This document shows, one piece after another, positions 34,816 to 45,604 of a stretch of DNA of 64,000 nt. Both the position numbers and the translations under genes were made by a program. Source of the stretch: Ornithodoros turicata. Lineage: Eukaryota; Arthropoda; Arachnida; Ixodida; Argasidae. The stretch's first letter is position 1. The number at the start of each line of letters is the position of its first letter. Where the stretch lies: contig NC_088201.1 of assembly GCF_037126465.1 (NCBI RefSeq), forward strand, positions 23,358,550 to 23,422,549, written 5' to 3'. The notes beneath the pieces are model-generated. The model searched no databases. It saw only the letters and a list, made by a program, of their open reading frames with translations, and was not told the origin of the DNA.

Positions 34816-35533
34816 AAGCCGCTTTGGAGCGCGCGAGTTTTTAAATATAACGATAACGATCGCTATATGAAACTTCAAGATCGGGGCCCTGCGACCGTTT
34901 GCGACCAGAAATCCGTTAACTCAACAATGTGGATCCACGGGTTAAATAAGGCTGTGCGATAATAAAACGTGATATACGCAGCTTCCCAGCATAAACGTAT
35001 GATAGAAATCAAACTAAAAGGACGTTGATTATAATTCTGAATGAAGTTGCGCGTGCTTTGTTATCTAAGCCATGTCCAAGTAAGTTCATCTGGACGGGTA
35101 CACCTTACAACAGGTTTAAATCTGGTGAGGGTCGCCAAGGCATGTTCCATTTACGATCGCAAGATTCACAGCCGTCAGATCCAGGAAAATTTCACGCTCA
35201 CGTGTTTAACATTTAGGTTGCCGTATTAAGCTTTGATACTGGCCACTAGTGCATATCACTGCTGTGAGCATTAAGGATACCTCGTGGTGGAAGGATTGCC
35301 AAGATCCTCGATAAATACCCCAATATCAAATTAAATAAAGACTATTTCACTGTAAAATAGTGTTTTATGTTACCTAAAAATGCAAATATAAAAACCAAAC
35401 AAGCTCTTGGCATTTCGTGCGGGAATGAGCTCAAGCATAAAAGCATCAGAGAAGTACAACTTTTCGGGAAATATGCATATAGCGAACATAGTGCACCACC
35501 AGGCGAACAGATCAAGCAAACAAGAGGCTGGCT
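34816..35533. other. Probable 3' flank of the RING-CH gene
   Basis: No coding. It may include the 3' UTR of the neighbouring minus-strand ligase gene, but I found no clear AATAAA on that strand. Confidence 0.35.
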
Positions 35534-36457
35534 CTACAGACAAGTGCTGATAATGAACCCGGCTTCAAGACCATAATCACCGTTGCTCAGTTCACGTTCA
35601 TTGTGCTCCTGTTGACTACGGCTCTGGTCATTGTTGAGCAAACCAACTCCTACTGTTGCTGGACAAACTTGAGAGGGTCGTTGAGAGGTTGATTGTCTAT
35701 TATGGGGGAAGTCTTCGCCTTGTAACCCAATGGCTGTGATTACATTCCTTGTCGGACAAACAATTCTAATGCACGGATTCTCTCTCTGCCATTGCTTCCA
35801 GTTGGTATAATGAAATCTGAATGTTAGAAATGACCATACCGTGTACACTGTAAACAGAAGAATGGCAAGCAGCATGAGCCCTATGGCTTCCCACAGGCGA
35901 CGGTGCGATGACTGGCGCACAGCGCCATGTAAGCACAGCAAACCACTGATTCCAGCTAAAGGCGTGAGTAACGCGAAACAGGCAATGTCACCGAGAAAGC
36001 TTCGCTTAACGTAACCAGACCTGAAAACCCAGTCCTTGAAAGGCCTCAGGTGTCTTTGTGTGACGTACCGGTCGTGGCAAAGCTCGCAGCGATCCGTGTT
36101 GCTGGCACTTAACCAATGCTCGATGCAAGCCAGATGAACCAGGCCTACTGTTCCAGCGCAATGACACAAGGAAATGAGCGGAGCATTCTGGTCTCCTTCG
36201 TGGCAGATCCGGCATATGGGACCGCTGCTGGTTGTTATATTCAGCGGGGGTGACGAGACTAGAGGGGTAAGTGCTTCGTCGTTCGCGTGTGAAGAAGCGC
36301 TCGTACGCAGAGGAGTCTTCAATATGGACGGACTTCCACATGAAAATCGGCGCGGCGACAGTTCAATGGCTGATGGCCTGCGAGGCGCAGGAATAGGTGG
36401 AAGGGCACAAGTAGAACGTGGTGACGACGACAGAGAAAGCCTCGGCTGCGCTTCCAT
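35534..36457 (-). CDS. MARCH-type RING-CH E3 ubiquitin-protein ligase
   Basis: The 307-residue protein is encoded in a single exon. Residues 82-127 form a C4HC3 RING-CH finger: C82, C85, C98, C100, H108, C111, C124, C127, with CRICHEGD and CELCHDRY at its ends. Two hydrophobic segments (about 154-176 and 189-213) would anchor it in endosomal, ER or plasma membrane with both tails cytosolic. The stretch after the second segment (FRFHYTNWKQWQREN) matches the pattern of MARCH2/3/9-type proteins. Such ligases recruit an E2 and ubiquitinate membrane proteins to drive their internalisation. The first 80 residues are Ser/Pro rich and likely disordered. The length exceeds vertebrate MARCH2/3 (about 250), through longer tails. 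The start at 36457 has G at -3 and G at +4. The absence of introns suggests a retrocopy or an intronless lineage, but nothing in the frame is broken. Confidence 0.9.
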   Translation of the reverse strand: MEAQPRLSLSSSPRSTCALPPIPAPRRPSAIELSPRRFSCGSPSILKTPLRTSASSHANDEALTPLVSSPPLNITTSSGPICRICHEGDQNAPLISLCHCAGTVGLVHLACIEHWLSASNTDRCELCHDRYVTQRHLRPFKDWVFRSGYVKRSFLGDIACFALLTPLAGISGLLCLHGAVRQSSHRRLWEAIGLMLLAILLFTVYTVWSFLTFRFHYTNWKQWQRENPCIRIVCPTRNVITAIGLQGEDFPHNRQSTSQRPSQVCPATVGVGLLNNDQSRSQQEHNERELSNGDYGLEAGFIISTCL

Positions 36458-36601
36458 GTCAGAGGCTCCAAAATTTCAAGTCTTAGATGTATCAACGTGG
36501 TCGACAACGACATGAGCGACACCTGTTAAACATTAGATGTCACACAGAACAAGGTCAGCGCTATCTGCAGTCTCCTAGAAATTCCGCAGTAACACGTTAT
36601 C

Positions 36602-36690
36602 AACAACAACAGATAAATCGTGAGTATGACATGGGGTGATTCACCGCTGGAGAGCAGTGCCCTACCCCATTACATGCCGAACATTTTATA
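36602..36690 (-). mobile_element. Family Q retroposon
   Basis: CAACAACAACA, then AAATCGTGAGTATGACATGG, TGATTCACCGCTGGAGAGC and GCCCTACCCCATT occur in order. This is nearly identical in layout to the copy at 42.57 kb and opposite in orientation to the one at 32.39 kb. It lies just upstream of the RING-CH gene. Confidence 0.7.
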
Positions 36691-39540
36691 TGAGATATGA
36701 AAATGAAGTTAAATGAGCTTGTACAAGTTATCAAGAGACAAGGCGTAATAAGTTATCAACGTTAATCCCTAGGGGCGAACCCTAATATGATCTTTTGAAA
36801 TAAAAAAAGGTTGGCAACGGGAATGAAAATTCGAGTATTTCTAGCGAACAACCTGCTGAGTAGCAAGGAAAATCCAGCCTCTTAAGGGTTACAGTGTTGC
36901 AGTGTTTGTATTGGCATAGCGTATACTTCAATGAGAACTTGAGGCTTTTTTTTCGGTCCCATAGTGGGGATGTGTTTATCGCCGAATGCTTTCGGACGCA
37001 ACGATAGACGTGGCAGCCCAGCTTACGATGCTGCTCCGTGGCGCCTGCCCTTAAACAGCGAGGACAAGGACATAAATTATGGGAGGCGTAAATGCAAACC
37101 GTTCACACTTCGTCCCTTGCGGCTGGCTTGTTATCGGTCGATCCACTTATATCAACCTTCCGTGGCGTAACCTATTTGGCGGGCTGCCACGATTTTGCTT
37201 TTTCTTTCCACCTTTTAAAGTAACGGTCCATCCGCGGACGTTTCTGCTTTAGAGAAACCATAATTCACGAACCTCGAGGATCAGGAGGCTTATTCGTCTA
37301 CGCAGATATTTCAGGAGCATGCAGCCAAATGGCGGCGCGCTCCTCCAACAGGAGGCATCCACGACAATGAACAGACGACCTGGGTGTACTCCCTCGCAGC
37401 GGCGGAAGTCGTTAGGATGCATAAAGTCGGGTGCGAGCGAGCAAATGTGGGATGCGAAAATAAAAGCCGCTCTGAAATAGCAACGCACATAGCAGGGCCG
37501 ATGCCAGAAGGCGCTTACACGGAGGATGCGATCAACTGGGGAAATAACCGGGCTTCTGGAGATCAATGAAGGTCCAGAGAACGGCTAGTAACCTCACGTT
37601 CCAACATGGGGCTTTGGCACGCGTCCAACGCAAACAAATGCTGTAACTAAAATTCTTGTGAGTGACACCGGCATCCGCTTCGGAGTGTGTGGTCAGAATG
37701 AGATAGTGTGTTGCGTAAATGTCACACTAAGTCCGGGAAAATGTTAGACTAAGAACCCTCTGGATGCACCTGACACTTTTCGGGGCAGTCCCAAAGATTC
37801 CTCCTATCTTAACAAGCTCAAAATTTTCTGCACTGCTCTCACACGTCAAAGAAACATCACCGAACTGTTTTTTTCTTTTTCTGTTGCATTGCATTCTTGC
37901 ACGCGTACCATTTTTCTACGAGTGTGGAATCGTACCATTTTTGTGGATTGAAACACAAGACAAATAACGGAGAAAAACTACACTCGTTCAGAGTTGACTA
38001 TTTTCTGAATCTAGCAAGGACAGCTGCTTGTACCCATCTTAGACATCGGCTTATGGTCAGATGCCGGGTGCTAGAACAACAGTGTCTTGTCATAGAACAG
38101 CAAAGTCCTCCCTCCGGTGCAAACTCGCGTGCAGGAATCTCACGGCAGACAGAACTTCGACGTGATATGCAATATATGCATTCAGACATCATCATATCGA
38201 TCATTTCAAAGTTAATATTTTTGCCGCAGGAGCGTGTGATGGTCTTTGCCTTCCATGGCCGCTCTGACCACAAATGGCTCGTGGGGTTGCGTCTTCACCA
38301 AGCTTCGCTCAGTGTCCCTGGCAAAAATCCAGCGAGAGCTTAAAGCGTTTGGTCTGGCTTCGTTACTGCTTATATTTGCTCGGTTCTTGCCACCAACTGT
38401 CCAGCCAGAGTATTGACGGAGGGCCACGAAATGGTCGAAGCGTACGCTGCGTAAGCTTGCAGGGGGAGCAGAAGAAAATACCATCAAAAAAAGGGGATCG
38501 AGGAGGGTGAAAAGGAAAACCGTCCCACCGACTTGATCGGATGAACGGGGGGAGACGACGTGAAATGGTATTGTGTGAGAGGGCTGGGAAACGATGATGA
38601 AATGAAAGTGGGATGCATTGCCCTTCTTCTCCACTACTTGGAAGCGTTTTTCTGATTGGTCGACAGAGCCGAAACATCGATCCTTTGAATGTCTCCACCT
38701 CCCCTATCGAACGGGGGCGTTGCGCTTTGAGGACAGTCCTTGGGATTCCAATTTTATTAGCCCCGTGCACCTCGCCTTGACATTTATATTTCCGTACTCC
38801 CGCAAGCTTAATCCCGAAAAAAAAAAAGAAAAAGAAAAGGAGAAAGAGAGAGCAAAAAGGAAACGAGGCCTCGTCAGCGCTGATAAGCAAGAGGGAAGAG
38901 CTCGTAGCGTCAAGACGAGAGGACCAAGTAAATGAGATTTTAAAGCAGTGGAGAAAGTTCGCATCATGAAGCGTCGCTTCGAAATCGCGAAAGCTTTCAG
39001 GGTGTAATAAAGATCGCGGCGAACTCACCAGTGATTGCACAGAAACTATATAAGGTGAAACTTTTCATCGCGTCACAAATTTGTGGAAGCATATTAAGCG
39101 GAGACTTATTAAAACTATTTTTTTTTTTGTTATCGACACTAAGACGTGGCGTGTCACGTCAGTAACTATTGTTTCGCAGTCGAGTCATCTAATCACGTTC
39201 ACAATGTGGGCCAATGTTCGATGTAGTGACAACATCATCACGCATTGATTTGAGAGATAAGGCGCAATGTATAGTTTACTTCTTTTTTTTTTTCTTTTTC
39301 GGTGAATCTGACACCGATGGATCGTGAAGGCGCAATCGTGAATGACATACCTAGTATTGAACGTCTATTGCTGTGTAACTTTCAAAGTGGTTGCCATTCT
39401 GTCACCTCAGCCAGGCGAGGTTACAGCGATGTTCCTCACGCGAAAGTGAGGTCACGTTAGTGCGGACGACGTACTCTAGCAGTGCCCAAAAAGAGAGGCG
39501 AGGGTGAAATTAAAATATATGCTGGTGGCAACAGAAGTTC
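36691..39540. other. No gene recognised
   Basis: Contains the second-longest open frame of the window (38363-39040, minus), but that frame passes through a poly-T tract giving poly-Phe and shows no domain. An A/G-rich tract lies at about 38816-38870. Confidence 0.5.
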
Positions 39541-39564
39541 ATTGAGTAACATATCAGAAACATA

Positions 39565-39668
39565 GGCGTTACTGAAGAGGTGACGACGGAGAAACAACAA
39601 GGACAGACACGGTAAACGTCGTACTTTCAGCCTTTATTAACGAGTAAATGTCCTCACCTCTTCAGTTA
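39565..39668. repeat. Loose foldback with CTGAAGAGGTGA arms
   Basis: GTTACTGAAGAGGTGAC and its near complement CCTCACCTCTTCAGTTA flank about 70 nt that include AAGGACAGACACGG, wording shared with other small foldbacks in the window. Confidence 0.45.
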
Positions 39669-40690
39669 TGTACCAACCGGCTCCTTTTGTAGCTTATTTA
39701 TAGTTGTTACTTCGAAAGAAATTCACCCCCTATTGATTTGAAATAAATGAAGAAGAATGTAGAACCAATACAACATTTAAGAAAGCTTATGATTCTGAAT
39801 TTATTCCAAGTTCACATTTGTGGTCTTCACTGACCCGTAAGCTTTTACCGGCCTTACTCCAGTTTCCTTATTCCGTTTTTTGGAGGACACGAGGTTATGT
39901 GTATTTGTTGTGTAGTTGCGGGTCCGCGATTTCTTAGCCATAATCAAGAGACAGTGGGGTGGGGGGATATGTTGAATAGAAAGAAAAGAGGAAAGGTCAC
40001 AAAGGTGGAAAGAGACAGTGGTTTGTGCAGCTGCCAACCCATAGCCTTTTTCGTGGTCAAATTTGTCATTGGAGTGTCCTGATTATGATTAAGGTGTTAA
40101 TTTCCCATAAACGATGTATATAAAGTAATGTATGAGATACGCATACGAAGTAACCGCGTCGACGCCATCGGGATCTACACATTAGACCACCATCACGAAA
40201 GAAGATTACCGTGCTACATGCCACGCTGCGAACGAAAACAAGGAAGTCGTTCGGGGATGCCGGTCGCTAGAATTTCGTTCAAATTACGCGTTCGCCAGCG
40301 TGGCCAAAGAAAACGGAATACGGGTAGCCCTCTCCCCATTCCTGAGTCTCGACACGCAAGCACTATTACACACGTTTCCATATCTGCGCGTACCCAGTCA
40401 AAAGAGCCAGCCGTCTATGCATGAGGGGTTCCTGCGCTAAAAATAAAGGGATCCTCCAGCTTGACCCTTTCCTCTCTCTCCCAATCATGTGAAGCCTTGA
40501 TGAATCGCCTGACGGTTCCGCACCTCTCTTATCTCGCTTAGCTGTTGGAGGGAGGCTTCCATTCGTAATCGTTTTATTCGTTTTTTTTTTTGTATGTTTT
40601 TATAAGCGTTGTGGGAAGGTGATGAGAAGTTCTACTTGTAACGAATAATGTGGATTGGATTAAAAATAATGATAATTCGTGGTTTTACGT
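39669..40690. other. No gene recognised
   Basis: Intergenic. Poly-T tracts near 40578. Nothing was identified. Confidence 0.45.
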
Positions 40691-40696
40691 CATGAG

Positions 40697-40936
40697 ACAC
40701 CTAAGATCATGAGCGACGCCACAGTGGATTAATTCTGCCCATCTGAGGGTTCTTTAACGTGCGCTCAAATCTCAACACACGGCACACCGTATTTAACGTC
40801 CCTCGCCGAAGACGGCGTGTGAAAGCAACTTGTACCCTGCCACCAAGTTGCCGACGTCCTCGGCCCGCGTTCGAACCCACAACCTTGGGATCAGTGAACG
40901 TACACGCTACCAACTGAGCCACAGAGGCCGGTTTGG
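40697..40936 (-). mobile_element. tRNA-derived SINE, family 2
   Basis: On the minus strand the head reads CTCTGTGGCTCAGTTGGTAG (A box) and GTGGGTTCGAAC (B box). It is followed by a body distinct from family 1, with TTAAATACGGTGTGCC and AAGAACCCTCAGATGGGC. The tandem duplication at 40.9-41.5 kb begins inside its head, so the first bases of the head recur at 41217. Confidence 0.8.
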
Positions 40937-41525
40937 ATTGGAAATATGCAGATGGTGGGTGTAATGGTCTATGCGTTTTGTGGAAAATACCTATAATATG
41001 TGTAAATGGAACATAGTGGAATTCTATATGGAGACTACTATACATTTGTAGTTTTGCGGGTGATTCGGTTGTGGGGTTTAATTTTTTGGCATTTTCATTT
41101 AATAAATTCTTAAATATATAAAATGACCGTCGGAGTTTATATTTTGAATTGAAATGCTGACACTAACTCCAAACAATTTACTAGATGGACGAGAAATGTA
41201 GACCTAAGAAAAGGAATACCAACTGAGCCACAGAGGCCGGTTTGGATTGGAAATATGCAGATGGTGGGTGTAATGGTCTATGCGTTTTGTGGAAAATACC
41301 TATAATATGTGTAAATGGAACATAGTGGAATTCTATATGGAGACTACTATACATTTGTAGTTTTGCGGGTGATTCGGTTGTGGGGTTTAATTTTTTGGCA
41401 TTTTCATTTAATAAATTCTTAAATATATAAAATGACCGTCGGAGTTTATATTTTGAATTGAAATGCTGACACTAACTCCAAACAATTTACTAGATGGACG
41501 AGAAATGTAGACCTAAGAAAAGGAA
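40908..41525. repeat. Perfect 309-bp tandem duplication
   Basis: Bases 40908-41216 and 41217-41525 are identical by inspection along their whole length, with TACCA at the junctions as microhomology. The unit starts in the SINE head and runs through AT-rich unique DNA, ending AAAAGGAA. Complete identity means either a very recent duplication or a collapsed or duplicated assembly join. Confidence 0.95.
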
Positions 41526-41565
41526 TACCAAGGTGTTGCAATGTTGCACTGTGAGGAGCTATACA

Positions 41566-41862
41566 ACGTTATATGAACGGCGTGATCGAGTGTATGCGGT
41601 CACGGCGTTCAAGGCGATGCTGTATAGGTTAGGAGGTGGTGGCTTCGAATCCCAGCACCAACTGCGCTGTGTGAGGTTTTCCCTGGTTTTTTTCGGACGA
41701 CTTCCCATTCTGACAACGGTGAAGTTCCCTTTGAAGTTGGCGAGGACGCATACCAACCCTCCTATACTCCTTCGTGCTGTCCTCCCTCCATCTGTCCTCC
41801 TCTCTACTCGGCTTACGGTCACAGCTGTTTCGCGGCGCTAACACGAAATAAGAAAGAAAGAA
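41566..41862 (+). mobile_element. SINE family 1 copy
   Basis: B-box region GGCTTCGAATCCC, then the body (GTGAGGTTTTCCCTGG, GGTGAAGTTCCC, TTCGCGGCGCTAACACG) and an AAGAAAGAAAG tail. The head is decayed. It lies just after the tandem duplication. Confidence 0.8.
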
Positions 41863-42568
41863 AATACAACATTATGTGCACTCTGCGCTGCACGGCAGGC
41901 ACATAGTATGAGAAAGTGTACATAAGCATATGACTCGAATTTAAGTCAAAATAGCATTTAAATGCCTATGTAGGGAAGTCGCAACCTTACATTATTGCCA
42001 AATATTGGCTGACCTCTCTCATCACTTAAAAAGAAGAATAACATTACATTTGTCCGTTCGGTCACATATGATCGTCAGAGCATAGGCTATCACGTACGGT
42101 GTAAGGTAAATATTGGAGCTTTCCGTGATTTCACGCGCACTGCAGATAAGCCACAGGACCCGTTTTTAAGAACAGTTTGAAAATTGAAATTCAATTTCTC
42201 CAAGCACGTTTGTTGGACAGACTTCATTGAATACGTACATCCAAAAAGTCATAGGTATTGGTCGGGTGCCGAATTCAATCTCTCCATATTTTTTATGTAC
42301 TTATCAACTTATCAGAGGTATGGTTCAGGTTAGACTTTCAGACATTTCCCATTTCACAATTGGCGTGGAGCAGCTTGCCTAGAGAGTGTGGCTGAAGTGC
42401 ATGGTGTGTTTGTCTCTAAGTATTTTGCATTTTTGTTGCATCGATATGTGCCAATGCAGGTATGATAGTTTGCGAGAGCTTCGACGTAATTTCTTTTACA
42501 TGTCCTCCTAATTCCACGGTTGAAAAGTACGGCTTAGCTCCGTATTATTATCCCCATATGGAAACGAC
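41863..42568. other. No gene recognised
   Basis: AT-rich intergenic DNA without recognised elements. Confidence 0.5.
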
Positions 42569-42685
42569 AACAACAACAACAAATAAATCGTGACTATGAC
42601 ACGGGGTGATTCACCGCTGGAGAGCAGTACACTACCCGATTACACGCGAAACATGTGAGACATGAGCATGAAGTTATGTACAAGC
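42569..42685 (-). mobile_element. Family Q retroposon
   Basis: CAACAACAACAACAAATAA leads into AAATCGTGACTATGACACGG, TGATTCACCGCTGGAGAGC, CATGAGCATGAAGTT. It aligns with the copy at 36.6 kb through at least 100 nt. Confidence 0.75.
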
Positions 42686-42732
42686 ACAACAACTGAGCTG
42701 TCCTCCACCTCTGCCGCTCAAAAGGAAGATGA

Positions 42733-42737
<5 letters not shown>

Positions 42738-42769
<32 letters not shown>
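42738..42769. repeat. AC dinucleotide microsatellite
   Basis: About 16 uninterrupted AC units. No other feature. Confidence 0.9.
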
Positions 42770-42771
<2 letters not shown>

Positions 42772-44160
42772 AAGAAACACCAATGGTCATTGGGATACAG
42801 GGTATGACACTACAGCGTCTGGAGCAAACCGGTAGACACGAAGAACTCCAAGAACAGTAGAAGACATAGACGGTGTTGCCCCATATGGAAAAAGGTGCAC
42901 GGCGTGTACGAAAAAATGTGTACGAAGATCCAGATGAGTAATATGTATTCATAACACGTTAAGTAAAGCTCAACTGGGACTGTAGAATGGCACAACGAAC
43001 AGACCAAGCCCAAATGCTGGCACACCTTCTCCGTTCAGTGCCACGTACCATTCATATAGAGTGGCGTCTTTATAGATTTGCTGACAATCAGCGAGCACAA
43101 AGGGCCACCAGAGATCACAATACCAGGGCGCGATTTCTTTGCAAGAAAAAGGTTGCATGGTACTTTGCTCACACCTGGCAAAATCGTCTTACACAGTCTA
43201 CGTTTTTCTGATAACTGTCAGTGCCACTGGTTTAGGTTTTGCGCGTTTGTATCTGTACTGCTTACCCATAGTGTTGTATATGTGGCGCTTGCGTGAAACC
43301 TCGCCAAACTCATTTTCTAAAAGGCTTGTGATGAAAGAACGTTGGCAGTGTAACGGACGGGACTGGGCACTGTTGACGAAATTACTCCCAGCTAGGAAAA
43401 TTTACTCAAAGAGGGAGTGTTATGCGGCAATGTTCGGCTACAGGATTGCATTCAACGCTGTTAGCTTAAGTAACGCATCAGAGTAAGTAAGCCCGTATGA
43501 AGAATATGGCAGTTGATGCACTATACGTATTACCACGCTTCAAGTCTAGTGGCCGATAACTAGGCCTTGTTTTTTGCAAATTTGTTGCGCTTAATAATCG
43601 AATATTGGAGCTATTAGCTGTTAAAGGGCACAGCGTCCCCGTAACCACTACGCTACATTACGACATGGCACGTATGTGCCACATGATTTATTCGTCTTTC
43701 CTACTACGCTGCATACTCCTATGCGCTACAGCTCTGTACACTATGCCTCCTATGCGATGTTGGTGTTACACCACAATGCAAGAAAAGACAAACATGCTTA
43801 CATGGACAATAAACATGAAAACTTTATTCCGCTTCCAACAATACGTAGGGGTACTGTTTTCGATATAATATCGAGCCTATCTTTGTCTTGAGGTTAGCGT
43901 AACTTAACTAACGCAGTAACTATAACTTCATAGCATACTGAACCGATTTGCAGAGCACCACTGTACATACCGCTGACGCATACTGCGCGGCACCGGCAGC
44001 TGCTCTTCTGGCAACAATATTTGACATAGCAGAACAAATCAAGGCCTATCTTTACTGTTAGTTTCTGTTTTCAAACATCGCATGTCCCTGCATAGAGAAT
44101 CTTGTTCACAAAATTGTCAGTTTACGTTTTATTGTATATCGGATAAGATAGCCATATGAC
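42770..44160. other. No gene recognised
   Basis: Intergenic. A short minus-strand segment at about 43976-44075 sits between CAG and GTATGT but stops in all joined frames, so I do not call it an exon. Confidence 0.4.
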
Positions 44161-44169
44161 ACAGTGACA

Positions 44170-44372
44170 TAACCACCTTGTATCCGGAATGGCGGAATGG
44201 ACGCGATGCAAATGTAGCTGAGAGCATCATCCGTTTTTACAAGGTTGATGACAGTAAACATCCTCTTCGTGTATTTTTCCACGTCCGGCATTGGTCGGCC
44301 AAGTCGAAGTTGTGCCGCCAGTGAAAGCTGAATCATACAGAAATAGAGGAATATTATTTTAACTTCAGCCAG
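44170..44372 (-). CDS. Candidate exon of a secreted protein, possibly lipocalin-like
   Basis: The minus-strand open frame has a hydrophobic start (KIIFLYFCMIQLSLAAQ) like a signal peptide. A segment DVEKYTKRMFTVINLV..SYIC follows, and an AAG/GTGG donor-like site ends the block at about 44170. The DV-x-K-[YF] start followed about 22 residues later by a Cys resembles the first strands of tick histamine-binding-type lipocalins, which bind small ligands in saliva. No ATG-led exon or downstream partner was found, and the Trp typical of the family is absent. The family call is speculative. Confidence 0.25.
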
Positions 44373-44399
44373 CACTGTCTATGACAATTATAGTGACCA

Positions 44400-45389
44400 C
44401 AGTATCTCCTTGTTTCCTTGTTATATGAACAATTCACCCATTCATTCATTCCTGAAACGTTCACAGCATACAGCACATTACACAGCATAAAATTACGAAC
44501 AGGCTCATCGGAAAATTTCGAAACATGCGATTCTCTCGTAGAGGAGGTACAAAGGAAGATGCAGTTTTGGGCCTAAAAGAACACCCGCAGCACACCGTGA
44601 ATCGACACTGACGTAAAAAGAGCATGCGCGTGGTAACAGACGAGAGGCGGCGTTCTATAAGATCTATAGGCACGAAGAAGAAATAACGATTGTAGGAACA
44701 ATAACGTACCTTTATTTTTCAACTCTCGTAAGCGGTGCCTGACATTTATTTCGTAAATCATCAATGAATCTTCGCAAGCAGCTTTCAAATGCCGAACGCC
44801 GAAGGTCGATGTCAACAGATGTGAGAAGCAGCACCCTGACACGAGGACTATACCGTACGAATGCCTAGCGATGCGAGCCTAATGTGTTGCAGGCGTTTAT
44901 AAATTGCTTATGCACGACACTTGTGTGATTATGCAGGCAAAGACTGCTTTACTCTTTTGCCCCTGAAGTTCTTGGGAATGGTCAGATGACGGCACATGAA
45001 TCAGGTATAATTTGCATATGGTTTCGTTTTTCTAAGGGAAAGCGGTCCCACTACACTCGGCGCCCGATTAAACACTTTTTGGTGTCCTGTTACGAATTTG
45101 CAAAACTTGCAGTGGAGAAGGGAAGCTGAGCACTGCCTCTCATGCTGCAGGAAAGCCACGGCGACCCACAAAACTGAAAAACCGAAAACTACCAATAAAG
45201 CGCCATTGTGATGCCTGTGACATCGAACATAAGCGCTCGTTCTTACTGCGTGAAACCTCGCCGTTTCAAAGCATGGTATATGTCCCATGGGGCCCTACAG
45301 TCGTGTTGGTTCCGATCGTCAAAGTATTGTCGTAGGGGGGGGGGATTAAGGTTGTGTGTGAATTAGTCAATTAAACTCTCGATATAGTA
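44400..45389. other. No gene recognised
   Basis: Intergenic. Short frames only. Confidence 0.45.
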
Positions 45390-45604
45390 CACTTTAAAAG
45401 CAGAACTTCACCGCGTGACACGCTCAAAGCCAACAAAGTATTCAGGATCTCTATGTCTCTTTACATGCTGAGGACGAGGGGTGTACGCCAGTCTCGTAAC
45501 ACTTTGCGTACGTATAGTGTTACAAAAAAGGCGTACACCTCCCGTTTACAACGATCGGACGACAGAACGATATCATTCTTGAGTGAAGTTGTGTTTTTAG
45601 AGCG
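45390..45604. mobile_element. Palindromic MITE family P, degenerate copy 2
   Basis: GCAGAACTTCACCGCGTGACACGCTC at left and AACGATATCATTCTTGAGTGAAGTTG at right, with AAAAAAGGCGTACACCTCCC near the loop. The arms have diverged and lost segments, so this is an old copy. Confidence 0.7.

Noticed and set aside
38363..39040. 225-codon minus-strand open frame
   Set aside because: It crosses a poly-T/poly-A tract giving a poly-Phe run, has no domain, start context or splice context, and overlaps equally long frames on the other strand.
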